Assembly: GCF_009870125.1 (NCBI RefSeq)
Contig: NC_046681.1
Location: 26,558,001 to 26,622,000 of the forward strand
Reading direction: 5' to 3'
DNA from: Drosophila pseudoobscura
Lineage: Eukaryota; Arthropoda; Insecta; Diptera; Drosophilidae
Length of the DNA: 64,000 bases
Shown: positions 49,660-61,245 of the stretch, piece after piece
Layout of the letters: the number at the start of each line of letters is the position of its first letter
Position numbering within the stretch: the stretch's first letter is position 1
The notes under the pieces: model-generated
Told to the model about the DNA's origin: nothing
The model's input: only the letters and a program-made list of their open reading frames with translations
The model's database searches: none
Position numbers and translations under genes: made by a program

Positions 49660-51786
49660 TGCTGTTGGCTGCGCTGCCTGCTCCTGTGATTTGCCTCTTT
49701 TTGGGCTCTCATTTACACAGGTGAGTACGAGTATTTTCCTACTTTTTCCACTATTTTTCTGGTTTCCTTTCTGTTTTTTTTTTTTTGGGTGCCCCCCTCT
49801 ATGTACGCTCGCTCCGTCTCGCTTACCCGCTGGGCCATTATCGGAGCAGAAATGCTCTATGGAATCGCATTTTTGTGTAGTTTTGCATCGACGGGGTCCT
49901 GTGAAATATGCTACGCAATGAAATTTTCCTCCTTCTGGATTCCATGACAACCAAAACACACATATGAGATGGATGGATGGATGGTCTTTGTTATTTTGTA
50001 ATGGAGATGCTGTGGGAAAGAGACCCAGAGAAAGAGAGAGAGCGATAGAGAGAGAAAATAGGGACGGAAGAGAGAGAGAGCGGGAGAATGTGTGGCGAAA
50101 AAAGGTGAAACGATTGAGCACCCTGGGAGATTTTTTAATCAAATAATTACTGTAATTAGATGCAAGGCAAAATGTCAAAAACGAATTGCACACAAAAATT
50201 CCCAGGCGGTAAGGGCAGCAAAGCAGGACTACGCGCTGAGAATTCACAATTGGCAAAGGGCGTAACCGAGTACCCGATCTGGAACAGCCCAAAGAATGTT
50301 TTTTTCATTTTTGAAGAGTTGGCTGTACGTTTAAGTACGTGAATGGGGAGAAAAGTTCAATTATGCAACTGCCTTAGCTTTAATCTAAACTATCTTCTTA
50401 AGATTTTGATGTTAGTTATTTAAAAATCTTACAATATTATTTATTACTTGTGTTGCCTTCATTGCCTTAGGCCATTTAAGATAAGCGATTATAATGAAAT
50501 CTTCATTAGAAGATTTTTCATTTTCTTGTTTTTTTTTCTTGATATCTAATTTAAGTTCCAATAGCTTGAGATAATTAATCTGCCATCTTCTGATATCTTG
50601 GTTTAAAACCTTGGGGATCATAAAGGATCTTCAACTTTGGTTTGACGGTTTAGTAATTACATCCTTCCTTATACATATGTATATCAGTTGTATCTAACTA
50701 TTCGTATAGAAAATCTCCAATTACGGAAAATATTAAGTCCAGATACAGATTAAGTTGCAGATACAACATTTCTTTTGAAAATTTATATCCAAACACCATA
50801 ATCGAAATACAAGAAAATTAATCATTCCAATGTTTAAAAAAAATCCGTTAAACATTGTGTCTACATTAAAATCTCCGAAAACTTCCTCTACCATTTTGTT
50901 AAGCTCACAACTTTTAAGAATTCTCGTCAGAGAATTCCATTTAATAATGAAAACTTTTGCAAGAGATTTTTCCATAAAGAGCTCAAGAAATCAACTTTTT
51001 GCATTTTCCACACCTCAAGTGTCTGCAACAATAAGGCAGAGAGCAAAACGAGATACACAGAGAGAGACAGGGAGAAAGAGAGAGGGAGAGAGCGACAGAT
51101 GGAGCTAAAGAAGAGGTAAAGTTAGGTGAGGTGTGGTAATGGTGAGGTAAGGGGTTACCTGAAAGACCTGGAGGCGAGAAGGAGAGCAGGCATTCATTAC
51201 AGCAATTGAAATGGACAAAAGCCAAATTCTAGGCAAGCAAAAAAGACGATGATGACGATGACAACGGATTGTGCAAGGCAGTAGAGAGTTGAAAAAGGTA
51301 TAATAAAATGTTTGCATATAAAATATTAAATAAAAGACGCAATGAAGGAGTGTACAGTGGTGGATATATGGGGAGTGGCGGGGTGTATGGAGGTGGTGAC
51401 GACTCTTCCCTCTCTCTCTACATAGAACGCAACGAAATGAGCGAGCAGCAACAACAAAATGACGGCCGGCCAGGTGAGTGCCAGGTGAGGCACAGGCCCA
51501 GGATCCAAGGCAAAAAGCTCAACGGATAAGTAAATAAATACGAGGACCCCCGCCCGCCACCATCTGAATCTATGTAAATCCCACTGTGCGTGTGCGTGTC
51601 GTGTGCCTGGAACTTCATGATGAGCAAACGAGTACCGTTAGTGGGCGTACCAAACAGGCAGGGAAAATGCGTCTGCGCTACTCTAGCAGCCATATTTTCT
51701 CGTATGGCTGGCCAATCGGGTGGGTGTGGCCTGACGCTGAACCGGTCCCGCAAGTCACTTGATTAGCCCCGACATTTTGTAACTGT

Positions 51787-51808
51787 TACTCTCTCTCTCT
51801 CTCTCTCT
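51787..51808. repeat. (CT)n microsatellite
   Basis: Uninterrupted CT dinucleotide run. Confidence 0.85.
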
Positions 51809-52712
51809 TAGCGCTCTCTCTTGCTTCCGCCACATTCAAACGCAACAGGCAAACCACCCGCACAGCTGCTGACTCGCTCGCACTTGTAGAGTTCCAATGG
51901 GGGAAAAGACTGTACGGTATGCATCGGAATTTCCACACCATACCACTCGAAATGTTGAACTTTACATTAGAGACCGACCATAAACCGGCTTTTACTTTCG
52001 TTTCGGAGAAGAACAACAATTAGCAACAATTTGTGCTAATCTACGTAAACGCTTTTGTGACAGTTATAATTTCTGTGGAAATTGATGTACTGTACGTACT
52101 GTCAAATTAATTCGCCATGGCCGTGGCCACCACTCAGTGGAGTACATCGGAACTCTTGAAAGTTCAGATTATTGGAAAAGCGCACAGTTTCCAAGTGTTT
52201 CATTAATTTCGCACGACTGCACTGCAATTGTTCGTGGATGTGTTCTGGCGGTGTGTACATACTCCTCTCGTATGTGTGTGGCACACGCTTGCTTTACCTG
52301 CCTGCTCTGCTATCAAAAAGTTGCACAAAGGCCTCAAAGATAACCTTATAAAAAAGGTTGCCAAAAAATGAAATGAAAATTTCGCTTTTTATTTTTGTTC
52401 CTTCGCCCGTTATGAATTAAGTGTCCTGCAACCACACACAATGAATACATACATATCCGCTATTGTAGTTGCAAATCTCTTTGTGGGTTTGCTTTTGAGA
52501 AGGAATACAAAATAAAAATAACCAAAAATGCGATCAAAAGAGAGAGGGGATATTGAGTAAAGATGTCCCTGCTGTCAATTTTCATTGTAACATACGACTA
52601 AATGAAAATAATCACATTTTCTAGTGTAATAAATTCAAAATTAATTAGGGCGGCAAAGATTCAGCTATGAAGAAGAAGCATGTCAGGCAGAGCTTAATAT
52701 TTCTATTGCGGG

Positions 52713-52723
52713 CGGTCACACTA
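52713..52723 (+). promoter_or_regulatory. Exact M1BP/Ohler motif 1 (CGGTCACACTA)
   Basis: Perfect match to the fly housekeeping core-promoter motif YGGTCACACTR. It stands upstream of the decayed Der-1 copy (ATG remnant at 52,978). The 40 bp that include and follow it resemble the sequence at 53,792-53,838 upstream of Der-1, so it was probably duplicated with the gene. Confidence 0.6.
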
Positions 52724-52861
52724 AGCTTTTGCGATATTTGACATTCACCAGGAAGTTCAACATTTTTAGATCTCACATCTCTATAAAACGAAAACAAGCA
52801 TCAACAGGAAACAAATGTTTTCAAACTTCAGGTGTGACTGTACCCTCATCATTCACTTTAG

Positions 52862-52901
52862 CTCCCTAGATTCATTAATTTCAATTTTCAATGGACATGG
52901 T
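52862..52901 (+). pseudogene. Fragment of Der-1 exon 2 start
   Basis: After a TTTAG acceptor-like string, about 40 bp resemble the first part of Der-1 exon 2 (55,001 on), including an identical TTTTCAATGGACATG. Similarity then stops. It lies upstream of the longer decayed copy, so it is either a third copy or a displaced piece. Confidence 0.6.
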
Positions 52902-52977
52902 CTGCCTATTCTGTTGAGTCGCTCGATTTCTCTGACATAGCCAGGAGGCCTGGAGAATTGTACAACATCTCCATTAA

Positions 52978-53605
52978 ATGGACAGATACGGCATCAGATC
53001 AAACCGCATCTGGATGACAACTCTAAATCTGGTCTCTGTAGTCTGCCACTTTGGATATTTGCCCATCGAAAGATTACAGCTCAACCGCAGGGATGTGCTC
53101 AATGGAGGATAGTTTTGGCGATGTGTCCCCGCGTTGTTCGTGTATCCCATTAGCAAAGAATATGTGGGACTATTCCCCATCAGCATCGTCGCTATTCATT
53201 ATGAAAGCAGCATACTGGAGAAATATTGTTACAGACGCAGTCCATCCGAATATCTGTATTTACTGATCATCACGGCCATCCTGGCGAACGTGGCTGGATT
53301 ATAAGGAAACTCCGAAACAGGAATCTACTATTAATGGGTTGGTTACACTTGTTTTGTTTCTAATCACATTGCATATTCTTGCACAATTTATTTATAAATT
53401 TCTATATATAGCTCCCGGGAAAATTGTATTGCTTATTCTAATGCACATGTCTATTATTTCCTCAAATTCCAATATCCTGCAGAGTTGGGCGGGAGAGAAT
53501 TTCTAAAAACACCTCAGATTCTATAAGTTTTCTGCCTTTCATGAGGCATTTGTTAACAATAATCTGTTCTTTCAGGAAACGTTTTCTCCCCGAGCCTGAT
53601 GGTTT
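52978..53605 (+). pseudogene. Derlin-1 pseudogene (partial, intron-containing tandem duplicate)
   Basis: An ATG-GAC start at 52,978 opens a frame homologous to Der-1 residues ~1-112, with shared strings FWRC, LFVYPI, LEKYCYRRSPSEYLYLLI and ILANVAGL. It is interrupted by TAG at 53,110-53,112 just before FWRC and ends at TAA (53,302-53,304), missing the rest of exon 1. Exon 2 resumes after ATAG at 53,412 and reads through HVYYFLKFQY-like codons to 53,522. Its donor is ATAAGT where Der-1 has GTAAGT. A 53-nt intron with an intact TTTCAG leads to the exon 3 start (KRFLPEPDG) at 53,576, after which similarity fades. Intron positions match Der-1, so it arose by DNA duplication, not retrotransposition. 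Protein divergence from Der-1 is high, so the duplication is old or decays fast. Confidence 0.85.
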
Positions 53606-53734
53606 AACTGATCAACCTGTCTCCATCGTCGTCGTTATTATCATCGCCGACGCTTTCTTAATTTTACTGAATTTTTGTATTTATGGCCTTTAATTGCCTT
53701 TTATTTTAATTTAATTACAAAATTTAAATTTTGA

Positions 53735-53893
53735 AAATTCTCTGAGAGCGCGCCAAATATTCCATACGAAATCGCAGTACAGTTTGGTACTCTGGCCACA
53801 CTCTTCATCATCGCTATATTTGCCATTCACAAAGAAAGTCATTCGGATTGCAAGTCGATGTTTGCGATGTTTTTTAAATCAAAGAAAGATTAA
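53735..53893 (+). other. ATG-late open frame with one hydrophobic helix, upstream of Der-1
   Basis: Between a TGA (53,732) and a TAA (53,891) the frame is open for 52 codons and reads a polar start, a ~16-residue hydrophobic stretch (GTLATLFIIAIFAI), and a basic tail ending KSKKD. The first ATG comes only after the helix, so as a gene it would need an upstream exon. It overlaps the motif-1-like promoter string at 53,792, so it may be chance. Not recognised. Confidence 0.2.
53792..53803 (+). promoter_or_regulatory. Der-1: Motif-1-like string, possible Der-1 promoter
   Basis: CTGGCCACACTC differs from YGGTCACACTR at two positions. The string GCTATATTTGCCATTCAC that follows matches 16 of 18 bases with the sequence after the exact motif at 52,713. 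It lies ~630 bp 5' of the Der-1 ATG, which would need a long leader or a 5' intron. Confidence 0.35.
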
Positions 53894-54432
53894 ATTAATA
53901 GAAAATAGTGTGGCTTTTTTAAAAAGAGGGGCTAATGGCCCACTATATTATATTGTTGTTGAGACAAAAACAATCAAGGTCATGTATTTAAAATAAGCCA
54001 GTCAAGTAGAAAATAGATTCATTATCTAGCTAGTAATATTCGATGGAATATCAAAATCGAGGAATATGGGTTCAAATCCTTGACCCAGAACGATTAACCC
54101 ATTATAAGCCAAGGGGGCATGTCAATATTCTACCGAAAATTCTGAAAATTTCATCATTTTAGCGCAGTTTAGGTGACAGATATCGTGGTTTCTTTGTAAG
54201 TTAAACGGAAAACGGTATGGATCTTCAAGAAGAATTTACAGTCAGTAATATTATTCGCCATATGTTTCAATTCGTTGAACTGTTTAAAAAGAGGGGGTAA
54301 AGAGGGCTAAGTTTTCGATAAGTCCGCCACTAAAAGACACGTAAATTGTTGGAAATTTGGAAGAATCTCGATTAAAAAGATATATTTTCATATGAAAAGC
54401 CTTTAATTAAGTAAAATCAAAATAAAATCACA

Positions 54433-55297
54433 ATGGACATTGGCCAATGGTACCGGTCGCTGCCCCGCTTCACCCGCTATTGGCTGACGACGACTGTGCT
54501 GCTCAGTCTACTATGCCGCTTTGAACTGCTGGACATCTGGAGTCTGTCGCTGAACCGCTCGATGGTGTTTGGAAAACTCCAGTTGTGGCGATGTGTGACC
54601 TCGCTGTTTGTGTTCCCCATCACACCGAACACGGCCTTCCACTTCCTCATCAACTGCTACTTCATTGTGCAGTACAGCAGCAGGCTGGAGAAGGATCAGT
54701 ACGGGCGCAGTCCCTCCGATTACCTGTATCTGCTCATCGTGACATCAGTGCTGGCCAACATAGGCGGGATGCTGTTTAACGTCCAGTTCCTCATGGACAT
54801 GATGGTGATGGCGATCACCTACGTCTGGTGCCAGCTTAACAAAGATGTGACAGTCAGCTTCTGGTTTGGCAGTCGCTTTAAAGCCATGTATTTGCCATGG
54901 GTGCTGGCTGCATTTGAGTTTATATTCCACTTGTAAGTTATCATTATCGCAGTCTGCAGTAAGAGCATTCTTAAACCTATTTATTTGCTAATCCTTACAG
55001 CTCTCTGGCCTCGTTAATTGGCATTTTCAATGGACATGTTTACTTTTTCCTCAAGTTCCAATATTCCCAAGAGCTGGGCGGCAATGCCCTGCTGGAGACG
55101 CCCCAGTTCCTGTAAGTAATAGAAGGAGAGCCTCTAAAGAAACTTTGTTTTATATTACCTTTGGTCTTTCTTTCAGGAAACGCCTGGTACCCGACACTTC
55201 TGGTGGTTTTGGTGGCTTTGGCGTCCCACCGGAGAGTAGAGCGCCACCGCCTCCCGAAAGTCCCTGGGGCAGGGGCATGGCCCTGGGTCGAAACTAG
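54433..55297 (+). CDS. Der-1: Derlin-1, ER-associated degradation rhomboid pseudoprotease
   Basis: Derlins are catalytically dead rhomboid-fold proteins of the ER membrane that help pass misfolded proteins to the cytosol with p97 and the HRD1 ligase. Exons 54433-54932, 55001-55111 and 55177-55297 join in frame (introns 68 and 65 nt) to 243 residues, the expected length. The N-terminus MDIGQWYRSLPRFTRYW is typical. WRCVTSLFVFPI carries the conserved WR motif of derlins (near residue 53). Several hydrophobic helices follow (~18-35, 57-80, 95-115, 118-135, 156-180). The C-terminal tail is Gly/Pro-rich and ends G-R-G-M-A-L-G-R-N, where Derlin-1 has its SHP-type p97-binding box. A decayed copy lies 0.8 kb upstream. 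Emsy converges from the right. Confidence 0.97.
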
Positions 55298-56683
55298 GAA
55301 GCAGACGCATACACTATGGATCCCGTTTTTTATACATCTGCATTTTGTGACAAACCAAGTCCAAAAACCTGATATCTTTCAATCATCGCTCGATTCTAGA
55401 GCAGCAGCAGCAGCAATAAGTAAATTTTGTTAAGTGGGGAGGATTGTATTGTGCATTAAAATGAAATTATACATACACATAGATATATATTTAAATATAT
55501 CCATTAAAAAATCTATTTCTTTGTTTTTTGTTACATTTAAATTTATTTCGGTTTAAAATTTCTATGCTAAAAATTTTACAGCGACACGCAATTGTTCAAC
55601 AATATATATTTTGTTTTCGTTTTATAATATTTTTTACTTATTCTTCTCTTTTTCTCGTGTTTGGAGGGAGGAAGAGTTATCTTTTGTTCTTAAACTTAAT
55701 ATTTTTCCTTTTTTCTTTAGGGGTTTAGGGGTTTTTCTCCATTATCGTTTTGGTCTAAAAGATACAACATTTTTTTATGAAAAAATCGACCCAGTAAAAT
55801 ACTTAACATCTAGCACTTTGTTGTTGTGTGGGGCTTGAAATCCTCTAAAAAAAAAATGGAACTAGGGGTGATAGAATCTATACATATGTATATATTTATA
55901 TATGCGGTATAGGGGCTTGTTTGGATTTTCGAAATTCATCATATGATGTTTATTTACATGTTCATATCCTGGTTGGGGGGTCGTCGCGCGATTTATGCTC
56001 TATAATCTCATACGAACTAAGAATTATTTCTTCCAAGTTTTGAACATTAAAACAATTTTTACCTTTCTTCTTATTTCCTGCTTTTGTGTGTGTTATTTTG
56101 CGTGTAATTTCGATCATAAACTTAGAAAACTAAACTAAAATGAAACTATGCTAGGCAAAATAATGTTGTTATAGGGGGCTGGGGCTGTTGATGATGATGA
56201 TTTGGGGTGGGAGGGATGGATGAATCGTAGACTCTATATACAATCTATACAAAATACAAGGTAAGGTTCTGCAGAGAGGAATCCCCGGCAAAAAGGGTTA
56301 GACGTCAATGGCAATGGGCCCTATGTACAGTAGAGAGAGAGAGAGGTTTTAAATATTTATAACCGAAAAAAAGAAACCTTCCTTTAACTACGTATACGAT
56401 AATGTTTAGAACGAATTGGGAGGCTGTTTATGGGTTATTCTAAACTGATTTTGGCCATTAAAAATATTGTTGCTTCTTTTCGTTCAAATTAAGAAAATTA
56501 TGTATAAGGTAATCTTGCACTTTGCCCCAAAAGACAGAGATATCTAAGAGACACATCTCGACATTGAGACTAAGACTGAAAATCTAAACCTAATTCAAAC
56601 CGAATCCTGCTGCTGCTGTGCGTTCTTGCAACACTCTCTTCTCCAACTCCGTTTAACAATGATTTAACAGGCTGCTGCTTTTT
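55298..56683. other. Convergent intergenic DNA and 3' UTRs of Der-1 and Emsy
   Basis: AT-rich, 1.39 kb between the two stops. A plus-strand ATTAAA near 55,456 may end Der-1. A minus-strand AATAAA (TTTATT at ~55,948) may end Emsy, giving it a ~0.74-kb 3' UTR. No coding signal. Confidence 0.55.
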
Positions 56684-59600
56684 TTACAGTGTGGTGGCCA
56701 GTGGCTGCTCCATTGCCTGCTGCTTCGTCTTTAGCTGCGTTGGATGACCCCCGTGTGAAACGATAGCTGCCATCAGGGAATTCGCTGTTGTAGCCGTCTC
56801 TGGAGATATGTTGCTGGTGCTCTCAATCTCAATGGGCTGCTCTAGATCCATGTCCACATACTCGATTGCGCTGTCATCCTCTGGATGCAGTTCAATGACT
56901 GAAACAAATAAAATACGTAAAGGATTAGCAACTGTCTTCCTCGCTTTAGGAGGAACCCCAAAGAAAGGGGCTCATTCGTTACTCCCAACTCACTGCGATT
57001 GTTGAGCTCGGTGTCCTGTTCCGTTTCCACTTCCACTGCCACCACATCATCGTCTTCCACATCCACATCCTCGATAATGACATCATCGAGACTCTGTTTG
57101 GAAGAATTTGTTGTTGTCACTGTCTGGGTGGCCGCCTGATCCAACTCCATCTCCCAGTCGGTGGCATTGAGTACCACCAAAGGCCCGGACTTGACCTTCG
57201 GCTCCATCGCCGTCGTCCCATTATCGGCCACAATGATGGGCATATTGATAATATCGATGGGCGTGTCCTCTGTAATTAGTTGATTCGGTTTGGGTTTCGC
57301 TGAGCTGCCGCTGCTGCTGCTGCTCCCTGTGAGAATATTGGGCGAGACTGAGGCTGCCGTTGGCGAGACTACTGAGGCCGAGGTGGAGGCACCAATGACC
57401 AGGACACTCGGCTTGGGCTTCGTGCTCAGCGTCACGGCTCGCATACCGCTCGCCGCACTGGCCGGCAGGAACACCAGATTGTTTTTCCCCCCAGCGCCAG
57501 TGGAAAATGTCAGGGTGGTGGGCTTTGTTGTCAGCTTGGCACTGCTCGATGATGTCCCGGTCCCGCTGGTCACGGTGATTGTATTTGAACTGCTGCTGGT
57601 TACCACACTGGACATCACTTGCGTGTGCGCCGGCATAATCTGCATCTTCTGTAGGTTGAACCTCTGATGCGGAGAGCTGGACGGATGTGACATCCCCCCA
57701 GTCGGCGAAAGGGACGCCGTGGCAACTGTCGTTGTCGTCCCGCTCGCTCCCGTCACATTGTTCAGCTTGTGGATGATGCTGCCCGCGGTCAGTTTCCCGG
57801 GCTGCAGGAACACCTTGCCATTGGGCGAGCAGATCTTGATGTTGCGTAGGGCACTGCTGTGCACCTGCTTTATGTTTAGGGGACTGCCCGTCCCTGTGCC
57901 GCCGCTCGTCAGTTTGATGTTTCCCAGTATCTGTGGGCCCCCAGTGGTGGTAGATGCACCGCCTGTACCCGCTGCCTTGACAGTCACACTGCCTGGCGGC
58001 AGCTGCTGCGGCTGAGATGGGCCCTTTGCACGAAAGATAGGTGTGCCCGTTGCCGTAGACGTCGCCAGAGGCGTAATAAGTGTATTGTTCAAGCTGCTGG
58101 CCGGTATATTCTTGATGATATTCACCGTGGAGGCGCTGCTGAGAGGCGTGACTGTACCCCGCGGCTGCTCCTTGAGATTGCTGGACATGGCCTGCGGCGA
58201 GGACGGGGTGGCAACGGCTGTGGCCGTCGTATCCGTCGTGTAGGGCAGTAGTCGCACCGCCGAACTGGGCAAGGTCTTGGGCTTGACATCGAGCGGTGTG
58301 CCGTCAAGGAAATTGATCTTCTTCGGCGTCAGCTTGGTGCCGGGTGGGAGAATGGTGGTGGTGGTGGTGCTGCTGCCTGTTGGATTCAGCAGCCCCAGAG
58401 CAGGTCGTAGCTTGGCCCCCATGGGCGGGGCCGGTATCTGCTGGACACTGATGATTTGCGGAGCTAGTGGAAGATTGGCCGTCGAGATGGGCATGGGTAT
58501 AGTGGGCGTCACGGGTAATGTGGGCACCGCTGGTGTGGTGTCCGGCTGCCTTTCCTCCATAATGAACTTCTTGACAGGCGTGTGGCTCTGCACCTGCACC
58601 TGGACGGGCACCACGCTCGGCTGCAGTTTCTCTTTAAAGACAATCGGCGAGTTGGCAAAGACCCGACTGGGGGCACCGGGCGTTGTGGGCGAACCCATCT
58701 CTGCTGCTCCTGTTGTCGGACCATACACGACTCTCGTGGCTGGCTTCAGTTTGTTCATGAAGCCCGTGGGTGGCGACACCATAACGGTGGGCGATGGGGA
58801 TGGCATTGGTGTGGGTGCGGGTGCGGGCGCTGGCGTCGCTGTGGTGGCACATACCGACTTGAGTGCCTCGTCCAGGATGTATTCCACATGTGATTGCACC
58901 ACCAAATGATTGCCCGCCGCCTCCGGTACGGGCAATAATACTTTTTGCTGCTGCTGTTGCTGCATCTTCTGTTGTTGCTGCTGCTGCAATTGCTTCTGTG
59001 CCCGTCGTCCGCTTTTGGCCGGTGCTGCCACTCGCTTCGCAGAGTCTGTGGCAGCTGACGCTGCTGCCGCCCTACCCGCCGCTACGGCACCGGGATAGGG
59101 ACCCAAGCTGTTGGCCAGATTGCGCTTGCTGGCCAGCCGTTGCTTGTGCTTCTGCTGCTGCTGGTAGAAGAAGCGCTGCTGCTGCGTCCTTGGACTGGGT
59201 CGCGGCTCCACTGGCATCATCTCGCCGTCCTCCTGTGCGCCAGTCTGATGTCCGGGTAGCTGGCCCAGCACGTGCATATGTTGCTGGTGGTGAAGTTGAT
59301 GATCCAGCTTTTCGTGCTGCTGCTGCTGTTGCATGTGTCGCTTCTTGTTGAGCTTGGCATCAATGCCCTCGTTCTCCTTGCGCTTCTGTATGGCCTTCTT
59401 TACCTCGTTGGGGACATCGGGTACTTTGAACTGCGAAAGGGGATAGGATAGGGGTAAGAGATTAGTCGTTGGAATCCTGTCCGTATCTTAAAACGTTCAG
59501 ATCAGAGCGTATTTCTTAGAAACATCTAAACAAATTAAAACACCTTCAAATTGTTTAAAAATCTCATAAAATATCTTAAATTTAAAAGAAAAATAACCCA

Positions 59601-61043
59601 AAGAAAATCAAATGTAGAATATAGCGCCTAAAATCTACCTTTAACAGCTATTAAATTTAAATATATTTCATTCAAAAAACAATTTAAAATAAATAAAATC
59701 CAAAGAACTGTTAAATTTTCAGGCATAACATAACATAACGGCTGACTGCTTACAGTGCCATGTAAAGGAATAACCATTCACAGCGGCGTGCTATCATTTT
59801 GCTGTTAACAGCAGTTAATGTTTAACAGCTGCTAACACATTGAAATTAACTATAATTTAATAAAATTTCTATCAATATACAAATCATAAATAAAAAATAA
59901 AATAAAATAATCGAAAAAGAAACACTTGATATTTCTACTTCTTCGTGCTGATTGTAGGCGTTCCAGGCAAAACATAAACGAAACGTAGCATTCCAATTGG
60001 ACCTAAAGATATTCCCACTAAAAATCCGACTCTCCATCATGATAGAAATTATACGATCCGGGGAAATAATTCCAATGGAAATGTTGCTATAGGAGACGCC
60101 ACACGTGACCCCACCACCCACCAACCAAGACGCGGATTAAGCGACACATGCCCGCAGCCGCGGCCCAGGCAGACTGTACTTTCACTGCCCCCGCGCGCGC
60201 ACACAAGCAAGCACAAGCAGAACCCACGAAGCAAATCACATATGCACATCGGGCGGACGCCACATCGGTGTTAGGGGGATTATATAATTCTCTCTATCTC
60301 ACCGGCTCATCCATGATCACTAACGTCGGACCGTGTTCCTGGGCCCTGTTCCGGCCATGCTTCAGTGCCATTAGGTTGGCCTGATCGATGAGGGCATCGG
60401 CATAGTGGGCCCCCGTTTCGGCGGGCGGCAATAGTTTCGCATTTTCCAGACACGCCTTCGCCGCCAGATCGTTGGCCACAATGCTGAGCGCCGTTTGGGG
60501 ACTGATACGCGGTAGCAGCGGATACGGACGACGACCTTCGCGCGACCATTCCTGCCAGGTGTTCGGACCGCAGACACTGCGAGATACACACACGCACAGA
60601 GTGACACGAAACGAAACGAGGTTGAGATTGAGATTGAAAATTGGAATTAATTTTCGCACTGGGTTCTCCTGCACTTCACTTACTTTTCGGCTATGGTGCA
60701 GAGCTGTTCATCGTTGACGGCGCGCCGCACCTCCGCCCGATGACGCTCCGGGGTTATGTGAAACAGTTGTCGCAGTTCCTCCAGCATTTTGCCCTTTGGT
60801 TCGCTCAGCGAGCCTTGCGCGCGAAAAACGCTTATTATATGCGAATAGGATTCAAGCTCTAAGCGAATGAAAGGCAAGAGAACACATTAGAGGGGTTTCA
60901 CTGGGGTTCTGGCTAGATATCTGGCCGTATTTGGGCATGATGCGAGCGTCGCTTGCTCCTGGATGTGCTGCCTTCCACTTACCAAGTCGACGCAGCATGC
61001 CTCGGCATTCGTCCCGCGACATTTCCAACGTTTGTGGCCACAT
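56684..61043 (-). CDS. Emsy: Emsy homolog, ENT-domain chromatin regulator
   Basis: Human EMSY binds BRCA2 and HP1 and belongs to a SIN3-type/KDM5 repressor complex. Five exons join in frame: 61043-60983, 60858-60684, 60576-60303, 59430-56994 and 56898-56684, giving 1,053 residues. Residues ~8-80 form the ENT domain: MSRDECRGMLRRLELESY, FRAQGSL, and the near-identical TPERHRAEVRRAVNDE. Next is the EWSREGRRPYPLLPRISPQTA segment, which in human EMSY contacts the HP1 chromoshadow domain, then PPAETG. Exon 4 starts with a charged helix (VKKAIQKRKENEG) and continues into poly-Gln (CAG/CAA runs near 58,945-59,000 and 59,145-59,180 on the map) and long Ser/Thr/Pro-rich sequence. The last exon is short and acidic, ending in LATTL. 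All junctions are GT-AG and phase-consistent. The promoter is at ~61,190. Confidence 0.95.
59431..60302 (-). other. Emsy: 872-nt intron of Emsy
   Basis: AT-rich intron between the HP1-binding exon and the large exon. Nothing coding or RNA-like seen. Confidence 0.8.
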
Positions 61044-61184
61044 TGTGCACGCTGTTTTGCACACCGTATGCTAAATGCACTCCAAGCCGCTGGATTTCAG
61101 TGTTAATCCGTGGGTTTTCTCAAAGGCTTTTCGCGAATCTTGTTGCAAAAATTAAAACAAACTCTCTTCAGGCAGCGTTTCTAA

Positions 61185-61245
61185 CAGTGTGACTGACCCC
61201 CGAAAATATACCGAAATATACCGCCTCATTTTCAAAATATACCGA
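61185..61245 (-). promoter_or_regulatory. Emsy: Emsy core promoter: motif 6 copies upstream of a motif 1
   Basis: On the minus strand an exact Ohler motif 6 (TTCGGTATATTT, 61,203-61,214) and two near copies (61,215-61,226 and 61,234-61,246) precede CAGTCACACTG (61,185-61,195), one mismatch from motif 1. This order is the usual M1BP-type TATA-less promoter. The ATG at 61,043 would have a ~140-nt leader. Confidence 0.65.

Larger units (their letters stand above)
41719..52712. other. Gene desert, distal part
   Basis: About 11 kb without a supportable gene. It holds a GTCGCC hexamer repeat at 49,629, GA-rich blocks at ~50,021-50,092 and ~51,040-51,100, a CT run at 51,787-51,808, CGACAG-like tandem units at ~46,950-47,010, and a 7-bp-stem inverted repeat with a TATAAAA-containing centre at 46,375-46,393. 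Likely control DNA of erm or Der-1 (inference). Confidence 0.6.

Noticed and set aside
49531-50292. 253-codon minus-strand ORF
   Set aside because: Spans the GTCGCC repeat (poly-Arg) and GA-rich tracts; simple-repeat artefact.
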